Part shown: positions 1 through 10,991 of the stretch, one piece after another | How the letters are laid out: each line of letters starts with the position of its first letter | How positions within the stretch are numbered: the first letter of the stretch is position 1 | Source of the DNA: Diaminobutyricimonas aerilata | GTDB taxonomy: Bacteria; Actinomycetota; Actinomycetes; Actinomycetales; Microbacteriaceae | Length of the DNA: 64,000 bases | Assembly (NCBI RefSeq): GCF_002797715.1 | Contig: NZ_PGFF01000001.1 | Span: 2,007,304 to 2,071,303, forward strand | Reading direction: 5' to 3' | Made by a program: the position numbers and the translations under genes | The notes under the pieces: generated by a model | Seen by the model: only the letters and a program-made list of their open reading frames with translations | Databases searched by the model: none | What the model was told of the DNA's origin: nothing

Positions 1-2270
1 GCCTCGTCGGAGTATCCGTTGGCCTTCATGCCGCCGGAGAAGCCCTCGAACTGCTTGTCGAGTTCGGCCTTCTTCTTCTTGCCCATGGCGCGGCGCAGGA
101 TGTCCGCTTGACCGAGTGAGAAGCCCGCGACCTTCTGCGCGATCGCCATGACCTGCTCCTGGTAGATCACGAGGCCGTAGCTCGTCGAGAGGATCTCGTC
201 GAGCGGCTCCGCGAGCTCAGGGTGGATCGGCACGATCTCCTGCTGCCCGTTCTTTCGCAGCGCGTAGTTGGTGTGCGAATTCGCGCCCATCGGGCCCGGA
301 CGGTACAGCGCGATCAGGGCGGAGATGTCTTCGAAGTTGTCGGGCTTCAACAGGCGGAGCAGCGACCGCATGGGTCCGCCGTCGAGTTGGAAGACGCCGA
401 GGGAGTCGCCGCGCGAGAGCAGCGCGTACGCCTCCGGGTCGTCGAAGTCGAGGTCTTCGAGCACCGGGCGGAAGCCGCGGTTCGCGGCGATGTTGTCGAG
501 CGCGTCGTCGATGATCGTGAGGTTGCGCAACCCCAGGAAGTCCATCTTGATGAGCCCGAGGGCCTCGCACGCCGGGTAGTCGAACTGCGTGACGATCTGG
601 CCGTCCTGCTCCCGCTTCATGATCGGGATGATGTCGATGAGCGGTTCGCTCGACATGATGACGCCGGCGGCGTGCACGCCCCACTGGCGCTTGAGGTTCT
701 CGAGTCCGAGCGCGGTGTCGAACACCTTCTTGGCGTCGGGGTCGGTCTCGAGCACCGCCCGGAAGTCGCCCGCCTCCTTGTAGCGCTCGTGCGACGGGTC
801 GACGATGCCGGAGAGCGGGATGTCCTTGGCCATGATGGGCGGCGGCATCGCCTTGGTGAGCTTCTCGCCCATGCCGAAGGGGAAGCCGAGCACGCGCGAG
901 GAGTCCTTGAGCGCCTGCTTCGCCTTGATCGTGCCGTACGTCACGATCTGCGCCACCCGCTCGTCGCCGTACTTCTCGGTGACGTAGCGGATGACCTCAC
1001 CGCGCCGGCGCTCGTCGAAGTCCACATCGAAGTCGGGCATCGAGACGCGGTCGGGGTTCAGGAACCGCTCGAAGATGAGTCCGTGACGCAGCGGGTCGAG
1101 GTCGGTGATCCGCATCGCGTACGCCGCCATCGAGCCGGCGCCCGAGCCGCGGCCCGGGCCGACGCGGATCCCGTTGCGCTTGGACCAGTTGATGAAGTCG
1201 GCGACGACGAGGAAGTAGCCGGGGAACCCCATCTGGACGATGACGCCCTTCTCGTACTCCGCCTGCGCGCGCACCTCGTCGGGGATGCCGTCCGGGTAGC
1301 GGTACTCGAGGCCGGCGTCGACCTCCTTGACGAACCAGCTCTCCTCGGTCTCCCCCTCGGGCACCGGGAAGCGGGGCATGTAGTTGGCGCGCTCGTTGAA
1401 CTCGACCTCGCACCGCTCCGCGATGAGCAGCGTGTTGTCGCACGCCTCCGGGTAGTCGCGGAACAGGTGCCGCATCTGCTCGGCGCTCTTGAGGTAGAAC
1501 TCGTCCGCGTCGAACTTGAAGCGGTTCGGGTCGTCGAGCGTCGTGCCCGACTGCACGCACAGCAGCGCCGCGTGCGAGGTGGCGTCGTGGGCGTGGGTGT
1601 AGTGCAGGTCGTTGGTGGCGACGAGCGGGAGGTCGAGGTCTTTCGCGAGCCGGATGAGGTCGCTCATGACGCGGCGCTCGATGCCGAGGCCGTGGTCCAT
1701 GATCTCGGCGAAGAAGTTCTCCTTGCCGAAGATCTCGCGGAACTCCCCCGCCGCCTTCTTGGCCTCCTCGTACTGCCCGAGACGCAGCCGGGTCTGCACC
1801 TCGCCGCTCGGGCAGCCGGTCGTGGCGATGAGGCCCTTGCCGTAGGTGTTCAGCAGGTCGCGGTCCATCCGCGGCTTGAAGTAGTAACCCTCGATCGACG
1901 CCTTCGACGAGAGGCGGAAGAGGTTGTGCATGCCCTCCGTCGAGGCGGACAGCAGGGTCATGTGCGTGTATGCGCCGGCGCCGGAGACGTCGTCCTCGCC
2001 GCCGTTGCCCCAGCGCACGCGCGTCTTGTCGCTGCGGTGGGTGCCCGGGGTCAGGTACGCCTCGGTGCCGATGATCGGCTTGATACCGGCGTCGCGCGCG
2101 GTCTTCCAGAAGTCGTAGGCACCGAACGTGTTGCCGTGGTCGGTGATGGCGATCGCCGGCATGCCCTGCTCGACCGCCTCCTGGATCAGCGGTTTGACGC
2201 GCGCCGCTCCGTCGAGCATCGAGTATTCACTGTGGACGTGCAGATGCACGAAGGAACTGCTGGATGCCAC
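1..2270 (-). CDS. dnaE: DNA polymerase III alpha subunit, partial (C-terminus off the left edge)
   Basis: Catalytic subunit of the replicative polymerase. About 756 residues are visible of a family length near 1150-1180, so roughly the last third is missing. The protein opens with the PHP-domain signature HLHVHSEYS near residue 10, and the catalytic palm motif PDFDVDFDE lies near residue 412, matching the two acidic metal ligands of bacterial DnaE. The start is GTG at 2270, chosen because a GGAGG ribosome site sits just upstream and the PHP motif begins at once. It follows the pseudouridine synthase gene by 35 nt on the same strand, so it is probably the distal gene of the division/envelope block. 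Confidence 0.96.
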   Translation of the reverse strand, partial: MASSSSFVHLHVHSEYSMLDGAARVKPLIQEAVEQGMPAIAITDHGNTFGAYDFWKTARDAGIKPIIGTEAYLTPGTHRSDKTRVRWGNGGEDDVSGAGAYTHMTLLSASTEGMHNLFRLSSKASIEGYYFKPRMDRDLLNTYGKGLIATTGCPSGEVQTRLRLGQYEEAKKAAGEFREIFGKENFFAEIMDHGLGIERRVMSDLIRLAKDLDLPLVATNDLHYTHAHDATSHAALLCVQSGTTLDDPNRFKFDADEFYLKSAEQMRHLFRDYPEACDNTLLIAERCEVEFNERANYMPRFPVPEGETEESWFVKEVDAGLEYRYPDGIPDEVRAQAEYEKGVIVQMGFPGYFLVVADFINWSKRNGIRVGPGRGSGAGSMAAYAMRITDLDPLRHGLIFERFLNPDRVSMPDFDVDFDERRRGEVIRYVTEKYGDERVAQIVTYGTIKAKQALKDSSRVLGFPFGMGEKLTKAMPPPIMAKDIPLSGIVDPSHERYKEAGDFRAVLETDPDAKKVFDTALGLENLKRQWGVHAAGVIMSSEPLIDIIPIMKREQDGQIVTQFDYPACEALGLIKMDFLGLRNLTIIDDALDNIAANRGFRPVLEDLDFDDPEAYALLSRGDSLGVFQLDGGPMRSLLRLLKPDNFEDISALIALYRPGPMGANSHTNYALRKNGQQEIVPIHPELAEPLDEILSTSYGLVIYQEQVMAIAQKVAGFSLGQADILRRAMGKKKKAELDKQFEGFSGGMKANGYSDE

Positions 2271-2305
2271 GCGACCTCCGAACGGGCGAGGGGGATCATC
2301 CGAGC

Positions 2306-3232
2306 TTAATCGCCACGGAGGACATCGAGGGCGTGCTGCAGGTCGTCCGGGTAGCGTGTCGAGAACTCGACCCACTCCCCGCTCGCGGGATGCGCGAACC
2401 CGAGCCGCATGGCGTGCAGCCACTGACGAGTGAGCCCGAGCCGGGCGGAGAGCGTCGGATCGGCGCCGTACATCGCGTCCCCGACGCACGGGTGCCGCTG
2501 CGCGGCCATGTGCACGCGGATCTGGTGGGTGCGCCCGGTCTCGAGATGGATCTCGAGCAGGGACGCGGAGGGGAACGCCTCGAGCGTCTCGTAGTGGGTC
2601 ACCGACGGCTTGCCGTCGGCGACGACCGCGAACTTCCAATCGGAGCTCGGATGCCTCCCGATCGGCGCGTCGATCGTGCCGGCGAGAGGGTCCGGGTGCC
2701 CCTGCACGACGGCGTGGTAGACCTTCTCGACCGTGCGGTCGTGGAAGGCGCGCTTGAGCTCGCGGTAGGCCCGTTCGCTCTTCGCGACGACCATGAGTCC
2801 GCTCGTGCCCACGTCGAGACGGTGCACGATGCCCGCGCGTTCGGCCGCTCCGCTCGTCGCGACCCGGAAGCCCGCCGCGGCGAGGGCGCCGAGCACGGTG
2901 GGTCCGGTCCAGCCCACCGAGGGGTGGGCCGCCACCCCGATCGGCTTGTCGATCACGACGATGTCGTCGTCATCGTGCACGATCGCGAGGTCGGGTACGG
3001 CGATCGGGACGATCGTGGGGGCCTGTCGCGGCTGCCAGGAGACCTCGAGCCAGCCGTCGGCGACGAGCCGGTCGCTCTTGCCGAGCACGACGCCGTCGAG
3101 GGTCACTCCCCCCGCTTCGGCGACCTCGGCGGCGAAGGTGCGCGAGAAGCCGAGGAGCTTGGCGAGCGCGGAGTCGACGCGCTCCCCGGCGAGCCCCTCG
3201 GGGACGGGGAGGCTGCGGGTCTCCACGGTCAC
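2306..3232 (-). CDS. rluD: RluA-family 23S rRNA pseudouridine synthase (RluD-like)
   Basis: 308 residues. Converts specific uridines of large-subunit rRNA to pseudouridine. An N-terminal S4-like RNA-binding segment (about residues 15-70) precedes the catalytic domain, whose signature [12 protein letters not shown] near residue 135 carries the catalytic aspartate. The GRTHQIRVH motif typical of the family is also present. The GTG start at 3232 overlaps the lspA stop by 4 nt and has a GAGGAGGA ribosome site. The lspA-rluD pairing is common in actinobacteria. The exact target uridine cannot be told from sequence, so the RluD name is by family only. Confidence 0.93.
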   Translation of the reverse strand: MTVETRSLPVPEGLAGERVDSALAKLLGFSRTFAAEVAEAGGVTLDGVVLGKSDRLVADGWLEVSWQPRQAPTIVPIAVPDLAIVHDDDDIVVIDKPIGVAAHPSVGWTGPTVLGALAAAGFRVATSGAAERAGIVHRLDVGTSGLMVVAKSERAYRELKRAFHDRTVEKVYHAVVQGHPDPLAGTIDAPIGRHPSSDWKFAVVADGKPSVTHYETLEAFPSASLLEIHLETGRTHQIRVHMAAQRHPCVGDAMYGADPTLSARLGLTRQWLHAMRLGFAHPASGEWVEFSTRYPDDLQHALDVLRGD

Positions 3233-3798
3233 TCCTCCTCGGAGGCGGACCGCGCACGCGGCGCCTCGCGCGCCGGCCGGGTGCCGTCGAGGCCGGTGCC
3301 GCGCAGGGTGAGCACGATGAACAGCGCCATGCTCGACACGATGCCGATGTCGGCGATGTTGAAGATCGCGGGGAAGGCGTACAGCTGCAGGAAGTCGATC
3401 ACGTGACCCTGCCCGAAGCTCGGTTCACGGAATAGCCGGTCGGTGAGGTTGCCCAGGGTGCCGCCGAGCAGCATCCCGAACACGACCGCCCAGGTGATCG
3501 AGCGGATGCGGTGGGCCGAGGCGACGAGGAAGACGACGACCCCGGCGGCGACGAGGGAGAAGATCCAGGTCACGCCGGAGCCGAGCGAGAACGCGGCTCC
3601 CGAGTTCTTGACGAACCGGAGCTGCAGCAGCTCGCCGATGAACGGCACCGGCTGGCCGAGCGGCAGGTTCTCGACGACGAGGTACTTCGTCAGCTGGTCG
3701 AGTCCGTAGACGACCACGGCGACGACGGCGAGAACGAACAACGCCCGCGACGCGAGTCGGCGGGCGTTGTCCTTCGCCGTCGGTTCAGGAGCCTCCAC
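3229..3798 (-). CDS. lspA: lipoprotein signal peptidase II
   Basis: 189 residues, membrane aspartic protease that removes signal peptides from diacylated prolipoproteins. Four hydrophobic segments are seen. The two catalytic aspartates lie in GNLTDRL and FNIAD, and the N-terminal DQLTK motif is present. The GTG start at 3798 lies inside the end of divIVA (14-nt overlap), and the stop overlaps the next gene by 4 nt, which suggests coupled translation. The charged C-terminal tail of about 25 residues is lineage-specific. A lipoprotein substrate is encoded in this window (the sugar-binding protein at 56770). Confidence 0.96.
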   Translation of the reverse strand: MEAPEPTAKDNARRLASRALFVLAVVAVVVYGLDQLTKYLVVENLPLGQPVPFIGELLQLRFVKNSGAAFSLGSGVTWIFSLVAAGVVVFLVASAHRIRSITWAVVFGMLLGGTLGNLTDRLFREPSFGQGHVIDFLQLYAFPAIFNIADIGIVSSMALFIVLTLRGTGLDGTRPAREAPRARSASEEE

Positions 3799-4570
3799 CG
3801 AAGCCGGAGAAGTTCGCGGGCGGCGCGGGCGGAGCGCCGAACCCGCCGCTCGGGGCGGAGATCGGGGCGGGGCGCTGCTCGCCGGTCGACTCGCCCTGGT
3901 CGGCGCGAGCCGCGGGAGCGGCGGAGCCGGCGGTCTCGAGCTCGCGGAGCTGGCCCTCGATGTAGCCGCGCAGCTTCTGGCGGTACTCGCGCTCGAAGGT
4001 CTTCAGACCCTCGATGCGGCGCTCCACCTCGTCGCGCTCCTTCTCGAGCACGGCGCGCTCCTGCTCGAGGGCGCTCAGCTGGGCACGCTGCTTGGCCTCC
4101 GCCTCGGCGACGACGCGTGCCGCGGTCGCGTGACCCTCGGCGATGAGCGCGTCGCGCTTCTCGACGCCCTCACGGACGTGCTCCTCGTGCAGTCGGCGGG
4201 CGAGCTGCAGCAGGTTGTTCGTGTTGCTGGGGTCGAAGGAGCTGTCGGCGCTCGGGGCCACGTAGGCGGGAGCCGGGGCGGCCGCCGCGACGGGCGCGGG
4301 CGTCGGAGTCGCGACGGGCTCCGGGGTCGCCGGGGCCGCTTCGGCCGCGGGAGCGGGCTGGGCCTGCTGGCCACCGCTGCGCTGCAGCTCGTTGATGCGC
4401 GACTCGCTCGCGACGAGGCGCTGACGCAGCTCCTCGTTCTCCTGGTTGAGACGCCGCAGCTCGACGACGACCTCGTCGAGGAAGTCGTCGACCTCGTCCT
4501 GGTCGTAGCCCTCGCGGAACTTCGTCGGCTGGAACCGCTTGTTGACCACGTCTTCCGGCGTCAACGCCAT
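3785..4570 (-). CDS. divIVA: DivIVA / Wag31-type polar growth protein
   Basis: 261 residues. DivIVA marks curved membranes and cell poles and organises polar wall growth in actinobacteria. The N-terminal lipid-binding domain (ALTPEDV, then F-x-P-T-K-F-R-x-GYD, residues 2-30) is followed by a coiled coil (about 30-65), an Ala/Pro linker (about 65-115), a second long coiled coil (about 125-225) and a Gly/Pro-rich tail. ATG at 4570 is preferred because AGGTGA lies 6 nt upstream; a GTG three codons earlier (4579) is possible. The gene sits downstream of sepF and yggT, the usual actinobacterial order. Confidence 0.95.
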   Translation of the reverse strand: MALTPEDVVNKRFQPTKFREGYDQDEVDDFLDEVVVELRRLNQENEELRQRLVASESRINELQRSGGQQAQPAPAAEAAPATPEPVATPTPAPVAAAAPAPAYVAPSADSSFDPSNTNNLLQLARRLHEEHVREGVEKRDALIAEGHATAARVVAEAEAKQRAQLSALEQERAVLEKERDEVERRIEGLKTFEREYRQKLRGYIEGQLRELETAGSAAPAARADQGESTGEQRPAPISAPSGGFGAPPAPPANFSGFGGGS

Positions 4571-4691
4571 CTGCGTCACCTACAACTCTCTGTGTCGTTC
4601 GCGTACCGGGTAGCCACGGTAGCAAGATTCTTCGGCCGCAGGACGAGGCCGCGCGGCGCGCTTCCAGGGTACATCCGCTCACGGGGCGGAC

Positions 4692-4988
4692 TCAGGAGAA
4701 GTTGGCCACCACGAGCATGAGGAACAGGCACGCGAGCATCACGATGCTCCACCCGAAATCGAGGGCCGCTCCGCCGACGCGCAGCGGCGGGAACACGCGA
4801 CGGACGAGCTTGATCGGCGGATCGGTCACGGTGTAGCTCGCTTCGGCGAGCACGAGACCAAGGCCGCGCGGTTTCCACCGCCGGGCGAACACCCGCACCC
4901 AGTCCAGCACGAAGCGCGCCCACATGGCGATGAAGAAGAGCACGAGGGCGAACATCAGGATGTTCGCCACGACGGCGACGACGGTCAC
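4692..4988 (-). CDS. YggT-family membrane protein
   Basis: 98 residues with two hydrophobic segments (about 5-25 and 70-95) and the family stretch containing DPPIKLVRRVFPP between them. YggT proteins are small inner-membrane proteins found between sepF and divIVA in Gram-positive bacteria; a link to division or osmotic tolerance is suspected but the activity is unknown. The GTG start at 4988 lies exactly 6 nt downstream of a TAGCCT hexamer, so this gene may begin its own leaderless transcript, even though it follows sepF by only 28 nt. Confidence 0.9.
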   Translation of the reverse strand: MTVVAVVANILMFALVLFFIAMWARFVLDWVRVFARRWKPRGLGLVLAEASYTVTDPPIKLVRRVFPPLRVGGAALDFGWSIVMLACLFLMLVVANFS

Positions 4989-4994
4989 CGTTCC

Positions 4995-5000
4995 AGGCTA
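4995..5000 (-). promoter_or_regulatory. putative -10 of a leaderless yggT transcript
   Basis: TAGCCT on the minus strand, followed by 6 nt and the GTG start of yggT. It fits the TANNNT -10 form seen ahead of other genes in this window. Confidence 0.5.
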
Positions 5001-5016
5001 TCGCCCGGGAGACGGC

Positions 5017-5517
5017 TCACTGACCGAAGAACGACGCCTCGACGTCGGGCTCGACCTCGGCCTGGTCGCCGCTGACCGCGACGTGAGCAGGCGAGAGCAG
5101 GAACACCTTGTTCGTGACGCGCTCGATCTTGCCGTACAGACCCTGCGAGAGACCGCTCGCGAAGTCGATCAGGCGACGCGCCTCGGGCTCGGTCATCTGC
5201 GACAGGTTGATGATCACCGGGATGCCGTCGCGGAAGCTCTCGGCGATGACCTGGGCGTCCTTGTACTGACGCGGGTGCACGGTGAGGATCTCGTTCATGT
5301 CGGTGGGTCCCGTCGTCGTGGTGGGAGCGGGCTGCGCGCGACGCAGCGGGGTCACCGGGGCACGACCGGCCGCGGCCGCGGGAGCACGCTCCGGGGCGGG
5401 GGCCGGCGCCGGAGTCGCGGCATGGGCCTGCGCGGCGGGGGCGGCGGTGGGCTCCTCGTCGAACTCCTCGTCGGCGAGTCCCAGATACACCATCGTCTTA
5501 CGCAGCGGGTTGGCCAT
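5017..5517 (-). CDS. sepF: SepF, Z-ring membrane anchor
   Basis: 166 residues. SepF binds the FtsZ C-terminal peptide and tethers the Z-ring to the membrane; in actinobacteria, which lack FtsA, it is the main anchor. The N-terminus [14 protein letters not shown] is the amphipathic membrane-binding helix. It is followed by an Ala/Pro-rich linker (about 20-70) and the SepF core (about 75-150, with VIINLSQM and the helix LIDFASGL). The ATG at 5517 has a strong GGAGG site. It lies between yggS and yggT as usual. Confidence 0.95.
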   Translation of the reverse strand: MANPLRKTMVYLGLADEEFDEEPTAAPAAQAHAATPAPAPAPERAPAAAAGRAPVTPLRRAQPAPTTTTGPTDMNEILTVHPRQYKDAQVIAESFRDGIPVIINLSQMTEPEARRLIDFASGLSQGLYGKIERVTNKVFLLSPAHVAVSGDQAEVEPDVEASFFGQ

Positions 5518-5554
5518 TGTGTTCCTCCGAACAGGTCCTGTCGTCTCGATGAGA

Positions 5555-6226
5555 TTAACCGCGGGCGGGTCGGTTTCCCGTGATTGCCGTCCCGATCCGC
5601 AGGTGTGTCGCGCCCTCGAGGATGGCCTCGCGGTAGTCGCCGGACATCCCCGCCGAGATGTCGCGCGCGTCGGGGGCGACCAGCCGCAAGCGCTCCGAGG
5701 CGACGCGCACGCGTGCGAATGCCCGCCGCGGTTCCTCATCGAGCGGGGCGACGGCCATGACTCCGCGCAGACGGAGCCCGGCGGATCCGAGCACCCGCTC
5801 GGCGATGGCCTCGACCTCGTCCGGCTGCACGCCGCCGCGCGCCGGATCGTCGGTGAGGTTGAGCTGGACGAAGCAATCCACGGGGTCGTGGTCGCCCGCG
5901 AGCGCGTCGACGAGCGACGACCGGTCGATCGAGTGGACGACCCGTGCGTAGCGGATGGCCTGGCGGGCCTTCTTGCTCTGCAGCTGGCCGACGAAGTGCC
6001 AGGTGAGCGGAAGGTCCGCCAGCTCGGCGGCCTTCTGCTGGGCCTCCTGGTGGCGGTTCTCCCCCACGTCGCGCACGCCGAGTCCGGCGAGTTCGCGCAC
6101 GAGCGACGCCGGGTGGAACTTGGTCACCACGATGCGGGTGATGCCGGCGGGATCCCGCCCTGCCTCGCGCGCGGCGTCGGCGATACCGGCGTCGACGCGC
6201 GCGAGGCGCTCCGCGAGTCCGCTCAC
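5555..6226 (-). CDS. yggS: YggS-family pyridoxal-phosphate homeostasis protein
   Basis: 223 residues, single-domain PLP-binding TIM barrel related to the N-terminal half of alanine racemase. The family keeps free PLP in balance and has no known catalysis. The PLP lysine is in VVTKFHP near residue 35, followed by GENRHQEA and [13 protein letters not shown]-terminal [12 protein letters not shown] segment binds phosphate. The GTG start at 6226 overlaps the ftsZ stop by 4 nt (GTGA), which fixes the start and suggests coupling to ftsZ translation. Confidence 0.94.
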   Translation of the reverse strand: MSGLAERLARVDAGIADAAREAGRDPAGITRIVVTKFHPASLVRELAGLGVRDVGENRHQEAQQKAAELADLPLTWHFVGQLQSKKARQAIRYARVVHSIDRSSLVDALAGDHDPVDCFVQLNLTDDPARGGVQPDEVEAIAERVLGSAGLRLRGVMAVAPLDEEPRRAFARVRVASERLRLVAPDARDISAGMSGDYREAILEGATHLRIGTAITGNRPARG

Positions 6227-7386
6227 TTCAGGAAGTCGGGAACGTCCAGCTCGTCGTCGTCGGTGAAGTCGCGGTGCGCCGGCGCGGGCGTCGGCACCTC
6301 GGGCTCCGCCGGGGCCCACGCCTGCGCGGGCGGTGTCTCGACCTCGTCGGGCACGGTGACGGCACCGGCGCCGGCCGACACGAAGCCCGACGCGGCCTCG
6401 ACGAAGTTCGAGCGGCGCTCCTTGGCCTTCGTCGACGGCTCTCCGCCGTCGAACCCGGCGGCGATGACGGTCACGCGCACCTCGTCACCGAGGGTGTCGT
6501 CGATCACGGCACCGAAGATGATGTTGGCCTCGGGGTGCACGGCCTCCTGGACGAGGCGGGCCGCGTCGTTGATCTCGAAGATCCCGAGGTTCGAGCCGCC
6601 CTGGATCGACAGCAGCACCCCGTGGGCGCCGTCGATGGAGGCTTCGAGCAGGGGCGAGGCGACCGCGAGTTCCGCGGCCTTGATGGCGCGGTCGGCGCCT
6701 CTCGAGGATCCGATGCCCATGAGGGCGCTGCCGGCGCCCTGCATGACCGACTTGACGTCGGCGAAGTCGAGGTTGATGAGGCCCGGCGTGGTGATGAGGT
6801 CGGTGATTCCCTGCACACCGGCGAGGAGCACCTGGTCGGCCGTGGCGAACGCTTCGAGCATCGAGATGCCCCGGTCGCTGATCTCGAGCAGGCGGTCGTT
6901 CGGCACGACGATGAGGGTGTCGACCTCGTTCTTGAGCGCCGCGACGCCGTCCTCGGCCTGCGCCTGACGGCGACGGCCTTCGAAGCCGAAGGGCTTGGTG
7001 ACGACACCGATCGTGAGCGCGCCGATCGACTTCGCGATGCGCGCGACGACGGGAGCACCACCGGTTCCCGTCCCGCCGCCCTCACCCGCGGTGACGAAGA
7101 CCATGTCGGCGCCGGTGAGCGCCTCCTCGATCTCCTCTGCGTGGTCCTCAGCGGCACGACGGCCGACCTCGGGGTCGGCGCCCGCACCGAGCCCGCGGGT
7201 GATCTCCCGACCCACGTCGAGCTTGACGTCGGCATCGCTCAACAGGAGCGCCTGGGCGTCCGTGTTGATGGCGATGAACTCCACGCCGCGGAGACCGAGT
7301 TCGATCATCCGGTTCACGGCGTTCACACCGCCGCCGCCGATACCGACGACCTTGATGACGGCGAGGTAGTTCTGGTTCGTGGTCAC
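6223..7386 (-). CDS. ftsZ: cell division GTPase FtsZ
   Basis: 387 residues, tubulin-like GTPase that forms the Z-ring. The tubulin signature GGGTGTG is at residues 103-109, and the T7 catalytic loop NLDFADV is at 205-211. A variable linker precedes the conserved C-terminal peptide [10 protein letters not shown], which binds SepF and FtsW. The GTG start at 7386 has GGAGG 6 nt upstream. A 138-nt gap separates it from ftsQ, so ftsZ has its own promoter region. That region carries the element at 7407-7426 that is shared with the MerR gene at 41455. Confidence 0.98.
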   Translation of the reverse strand: MTTNQNYLAVIKVVGIGGGGVNAVNRMIELGLRGVEFIAINTDAQALLLSDADVKLDVGREITRGLGAGADPEVGRRAAEDHAEEIEEALTGADMVFVTAGEGGGTGTGGAPVVARIAKSIGALTIGVVTKPFGFEGRRRQAQAEDGVAALKNEVDTLIVVPNDRLLEISDRGISMLEAFATADQVLLAGVQGITDLITTPGLINLDFADVKSVMQGAGSALMGIGSSRGADRAIKAAELAVASPLLEASIDGAHGVLLSIQGGSNLGIFEINDAARLVQEAVHPEANIIFGAVIDDTLGDEVRVTVIAAGFDGGEPSTKAKERRSNFVEAASGFVSAGAGAVTVPDEVETPPAQAWAPAEPEVPTPAPAHRDFTDDDELDVPDFLK

Positions 7387-7406
7387 GTCCGGCCTCCGCT
7401 TGAACC

Positions 7407-7426
7407 TTCAACCTCTACTTGAGGTC
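7407..7426 (-). promoter_or_regulatory. candidate MerR-type operator upstream of ftsZ
   Basis: On the plus strand this reads TTCAAC, five bases, CTTGAGGTC. It lies 20 nt ahead of the ftsZ start codon. The same arrangement, with the same 15 fixed bases and the same 5-nt gap, occurs ahead of the MerR gene at 41477-41496. On the coding strand the arms CCTCAAG and GTTGAA resemble MerR/SoxR-type half sites. It lies just downstream of the -10 candidate at 7431-7436. Confidence 0.55.
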
Positions 7427-7430
7427 TAAA

Positions 7431-7436
7431 GTTATA
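7431..7436 (-). promoter_or_regulatory. putative ftsZ -10 element
   Basis: TATAAC on the minus strand in an AT-rich pocket that stands out from the GC-rich surroundings. No clear -35 is seen at 17 nt. Transcription would begin in or next to the operator-like element. Confidence 0.4.
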
Positions 7437-7524
7437 CTCAATATGCAATCTGCTGACTCGAAGGTATGCACGCGCGTCCATCGGCTCGGGCAGGCGCGCC
7501 GCGTGTCGGGGACACGAGGGCTCG

Positions 7525-8511
7525 TCAATCCGGGCGGAAGACCGCCGTGCGCTCGGCGGACACGTCGTACTCCCCCGCGCCCGCACCCGCGTGCAGCGGG
7601 ATGAGGCGTGCCAGCACGGCCGCCTTGCGGTCGCTGTCGGTCGCGCTCCCCCACAGCACGCGCTGCTCCGAGCCCGCGAGATCGAGCGTGACGCTGTCGC
7701 GACTCGGCGCCGAGATCGAGTCGACCTGGGCGAGCACCTCGGGCGGCAGCGCGAGCAGCACCTCGACCATCCAGTCGAAACCGGCGGAGTCGAGGTCGCC
7801 GTCGGGCAGGGTCAGCAGCGGCACCCCCGGGGGACGCTCCGGGGTCGTCTGCACGACGACGCCGGCCGGGTCGACGAGGTCGAAGCCGCCATCCCCCTGC
7901 ACGAGAGCGATCGGCTGCCGTTCCTGCAGGCGCACGACGAGCGTGTCGGGCGGTACGACCTCGGTGACGTAGTTGCGGATGAGCGGGAACTCCGCGAGCT
8001 CCCGTTCCACGGCGTCGAGGTCGACGAGCGCGAGCGGGGTGCCGAGCTGTTCGTCGAGCACCGCGTGCAGCTGCTCCTGCGGGATGCGCTCCGTGCCGGT
8101 GATGCGGATCTCGCGCAAGGCGAGCAGCGGGGAGAACACCGCGAGCGACACCGCCACGGCGAACGCCGCGACGATCCCGCCGGCGGTCCACCAGATGGCG
8201 CGACGGTGCCGCGTGCGGCGGGTGAAGCGGCGCACCTCGTCGCGCTCGACCCGGGCCCTCTCGCGCGCCGCCCTCCGCAGGGCGGCCCGGGCCTCGCGCT
8301 CGCGCAGTCGCGACGCCGCTGCATCCGGCAGCACCGGCGTGCCGATGGCCGGCGGCGCGGGCGTGACCGGTCGGCCGGGGACCGGCTCCTCCGCCTGCGG
8401 AGAGGACTTCGGCGCGCGTGCGGTCCGTCGGGGCGATCGCACGGTGCGCCGGGGCTCGGGCGTCGCTTCCGGCTGGGGCGGACGAGGGTCGAAGCCCTCG
8501 GGACGCTTCAT
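7525..8511 (-). CDS. ftsQ: cell division protein FtsQ
   Basis: 328 residues, bitopic divisome scaffold that joins with FtsL and FtsB. A long Pro/Arg-rich cytoplasmic part (about 1-105) is followed by one transmembrane helix (about 107-130), a POTRA domain ([17 protein letters not shown] onward) and a beta domain. ATG at 8511 overlaps the murC stop (ATGA). The order murC-ftsQ-ftsZ without ftsA is the actinobacterial one. Confidence 0.94.
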   Translation of the reverse strand: MKRPEGFDPRPPQPEATPEPRRTVRSPRRTARAPKSSPQAEEPVPGRPVTPAPPAIGTPVLPDAAASRLREREARAALRRAARERARVERDEVRRFTRRTRHRRAIWWTAGGIVAAFAVAVSLAVFSPLLALREIRITGTERIPQEQLHAVLDEQLGTPLALVDLDAVERELAEFPLIRNYVTEVVPPDTLVVRLQERQPIALVQGDGGFDLVDPAGVVVQTTPERPPGVPLLTLPDGDLDSAGFDWMVEVLLALPPEVLAQVDSISAPSRDSVTLDLAGSEQRVLWGSATDSDRKAAVLARLIPLHAGAGAGEYDVSAERTAVFRPD

Positions 8512-9902
8512 CGGGCGGGATCGAGGGCGTCGAGGATCTGCGGGATGATGCGGTACACGTCGCCGCAGCTGAGGGTCATGACGATGTCGCCCTCGCGCGC
8601 CACTTGGGCCGCGTGGTCCGCCGCCTGCTGCCAATCGGGCAGGTACACCACCCGCGACGGGTCGTGGAAGCGGTCCGCGACGAGCGCCCCGGTCACGCCC
8701 GGCTCGGGATCCTCGCGCGCGCCGAAGACGTCGAGCACGATCGTGTGATCCGCGAGCCGCTCGTAGGTCTCCGCGAACTCGCCGGCCATGAGACGCGTGC
8801 GGCTGTAGAGGTGGGGCTGGTGCACCGCGATGACCCGGCCCTCGCCGACGACGCTGCGGGCGGCCGCGAGAGCCGCCGCGACCTCGGTCGGGTGGTGGGC
8901 GTAGTCGTCGTAGACGCTCACGCCCCGCACGGTGCCGTGCAGCTCGAAGCGCCGCTCGGTGCCTCCGAACGTCTCGATCGCTGCGAGCACCGGCTCCGCC
9001 TCGAAGCCGAGACCGACGAGCACGGCGAAGGCACCCGCCGCGTTGAGCGCGTTGTGCGCGCCGGGCACGCGCAGACGCGCCGGGAGCTCGCGTCCGCCGT
9101 AGGAGAGCGTGAACGCGACTGGACCGTCGGCGACGATCGAGTGCACGCGCACGTCCGCGTGCTCCGCCTCGCCGAAGGTGATGACGCGCTTGCCGTCGAG
9201 ACGGTTCGTGACGCTCACGGCCCCCGGATCGTCCGCGGACGCGACGACGAACTCGTCCGCCTCGTTCGCGAACGACACGAACGCGTCTTCGAAGGCCTCG
9301 CGCGAGCCGTAGTGGTCGAGGTGGTCCGCGTCGACATTGGTGATCAGCACGACGGACGTGTCGTAGAGCACGAACGACCCGTCGGACTCGTCCGCCTCGA
9401 CGACGAAGAGCTCGCCCGACCCGCTCGACGCGCTCGTGCCGAGCGACTGGATGACGCCGCCGTTGACGAAGCTCGGGTCCTGCCCGAGCTCGAGCAGTGC
9501 CGTGACGATCATGCCGGTCGACGTGGTCTTGCCGTGCGCGCCGGCGACGGCGACCAGCCGCTGCTTGTTGATGAGCCAGGCGAGCGCCTGAGCGCGGTGC
9601 AGCACCGGCATCCCGCGCTGGAGCGCGAGCTGGTACTCGGGGTTGTCCTGCCACAGGGCTCCGGTGACCACGAGCGTGTCGGCGTCGCCGACGTTCGAGG
9701 CGTCGTGGCCGATGTGCACGGTGGCGCCGAGCTCGCGCAGCGCACGCACCGCATCCGTCTCGCGGAGGTCGGATCCCGTGACGGTGTAGCCGGCGGTGAG
9801 GAAGACGCGGGCGATGCCGCTCATGCCGCTGCCGCCGATGCCGACGAAGTGCAGGGCGCCGAGCTCGGTGGGGAGCTCCATGGAGAGGTCGGGCTTGATC
9901 AT
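8508..9902 (-). CDS. murC: UDP-N-acetylmuramate--L-alanine (or glycine) ligase MurC
   Basis: 464 residues. Cytoplasmic ATP-dependent ligase that adds the first amino acid to UDP-MurNAc. An N-terminal Rossmann motif [12 protein letters not shown] (about 19-30) is followed by the ATP-binding loop [10 protein letters not shown] and the central Mur-ligase ATPase domain. Many Microbacteriaceae carry glycine or serine rather than alanine at position 1 of the stem; this cannot be read from the sequence. The start is ATG at 9902, 6 nt after the murG stop. Confidence 0.96.
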   Translation of the reverse strand: MIKPDLSMELPTELGALHFVGIGGSGMSGIARVFLTAGYTVTGSDLRETDAVRALRELGATVHIGHDASNVGDADTLVVTGALWQDNPEYQLALQRGMPVLHRAQALAWLINKQRLVAVAGAHGKTTSTGMIVTALLELGQDPSFVNGGVIQSLGTSASSGSGELFVVEADESDGSFVLYDTSVVLITNVDADHLDHYGSREAFEDAFVSFANEADEFVVASADDPGAVSVTNRLDGKRVITFGEAEHADVRVHSIVADGPVAFTLSYGGRELPARLRVPGAHNALNAAGAFAVLVGLGFEAEPVLAAIETFGGTERRFELHGTVRGVSVYDDYAHHPTEVAAALAAARSVVGEGRVIAVHQPHLYSRTRLMAGEFAETYERLADHTIVLDVFGAREDPEPGVTGALVADRFHDPSRVVYLPDWQQAADHAAQVAREGDIVMTLSCGDVYRIIPQILDALDPAR

Positions 9903-9908
9903 CGCGCT

Positions 9909-10991
9909 CTACGGTACCTTCCGCTCGAGCGCGTCCCGCACCAGGGCGACCATCCGTTCGGCCCCGTCGCGCACGCCCGTCTCGAGCGCGTGGGCGGCCA
10001 TCCGGGCGACGGAGGCGCGGTCGGCGAGCAGCGGGACGAGTTCGTCGCGCACCCAGTCGGGGGTGAACGCCGCGTCGTCGACGAGCCGGGCGCCGCCCGC
10101 GGCGACGGCGTCGCGCGCGTTGTGGCGCTGTTCGCCGTTGCCGACGGGATAGGGCACGTAGACGGCGGGCACGCCCACCGCCGAGAGTTCGCTCACGGTA
10201 CCGGCTCCCGCGCGGCACACCGCGAGATCGGCGAGGGCGAGCGCGAGGTCCATGCGGTCGCAGTAGCGCATCATCCGGTAGCCGGGCAGACCCGGGTCGC
10301 GCAGTTCCGAGCGGTCGCCGGTGATGTGCAGCACCTGCCACCCCGCTCCGAGCAGCAGGGCGACCGAGCGCGAGACCGTGTCGTTGATCCGGCGGGCGCC
10401 GAGCGAGCCGCCGGTCACGAGCAGCGTCGGTCGCGTCGCGTCGAGGTCGAACGTCGCAGCGGCCTCACCCCGGCGGGCCGCGCGGTCGAGCCCGACGATC
10501 TCGCGGCGCAGGGGCATCCCCACGAGGGTCGCGTGCGGCAGACGCGTGGAGGGGAAGGTCACGCCGACGTGGCGGGTGAAGCGCGCACCGAGACGGTTCG
10601 CGATGCCGGGCTTCGCGTTCTGCTCGTGCACGGCGATCGGGACGCCGAAGCGGCGGGCGGCGAGGTACGCCGGCGCCGCGGCATAGCCGCCGAAGCCGAC
10701 GACCGCGTCGATGCCACGGTCGCGCAGGTACCCGGCGGTCGTGTCGATCGAGGCGCGCAGCCGGCCGGGGAAGCGCAGGGCCGCCGCATCGGGCCGGCGC
10801 GGGAACGGCAGCCGCGGCACGATGAGCAGCTCGTAGCCGCGTTCCGGCACGAGCCGGGATTCGAGTCCCTCCCGGGTGCCGAGCACGAGCACGTCGGCGT
10901 CCGGTTCGGCGTCGCGCAGCGCGTCGGCGGTCGCGAGCAGCGGATTGACGTGACCGGCCGTGCCGCCACCCGCGAGGAGGTAGCGGGTCAC
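9909..10991 (-). CDS. murG: UDP-N-acetylglucosamine transferase MurG
   Basis: 360 residues, GT28 glycosyltransferase that converts lipid I to lipid II on the inner leaflet. The N-terminal glycine-rich loop GGGTAGHVNP, the HEQNAKPGIANR stretch near residue 125 and the second-domain loop TGGSLGARRIN are all present. The GTG start at 10991 overlaps the ftsW stop (GTGA). Its position between ftsW and murC is canonical. Confidence 0.96.
   Translation of the reverse strand: MTRYLLAGGGTAGHVNPLLATADALRDAEPDADVLVLGTREGLESRLVPERGYELLIVPRLPFPRRPDAAALRFPGRLRASIDTTAGYLRDRGIDAVVGFGGYAAAPAYLAARRFGVPIAVHEQNAKPGIANRLGARFTRHVGVTFPSTRLPHATLVGMPLRREIVGLDRAARRGEAAATFDLDATRPTLLVTGGSLGARRINDTVSRSVALLLGAGWQVLHITGDRSELRDPGLPGYRMMRYCDRMDLALALADLAVCRAGAGTVSELSAVGVPAVYVPYPVGNGEQRHNARDAVAAGGARLVDDAAFTPDWVRDELVPLLADRASVARMAAHALETGVRDGAERMVALVRDALERKVP

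Noticed and set aside
222-2309. A 695-codon plus-strand frame opposite dnaE
   Set aside because: Low-complexity translation. The minus strand encodes an unmistakable DNA polymerase with PHP and palm motifs.
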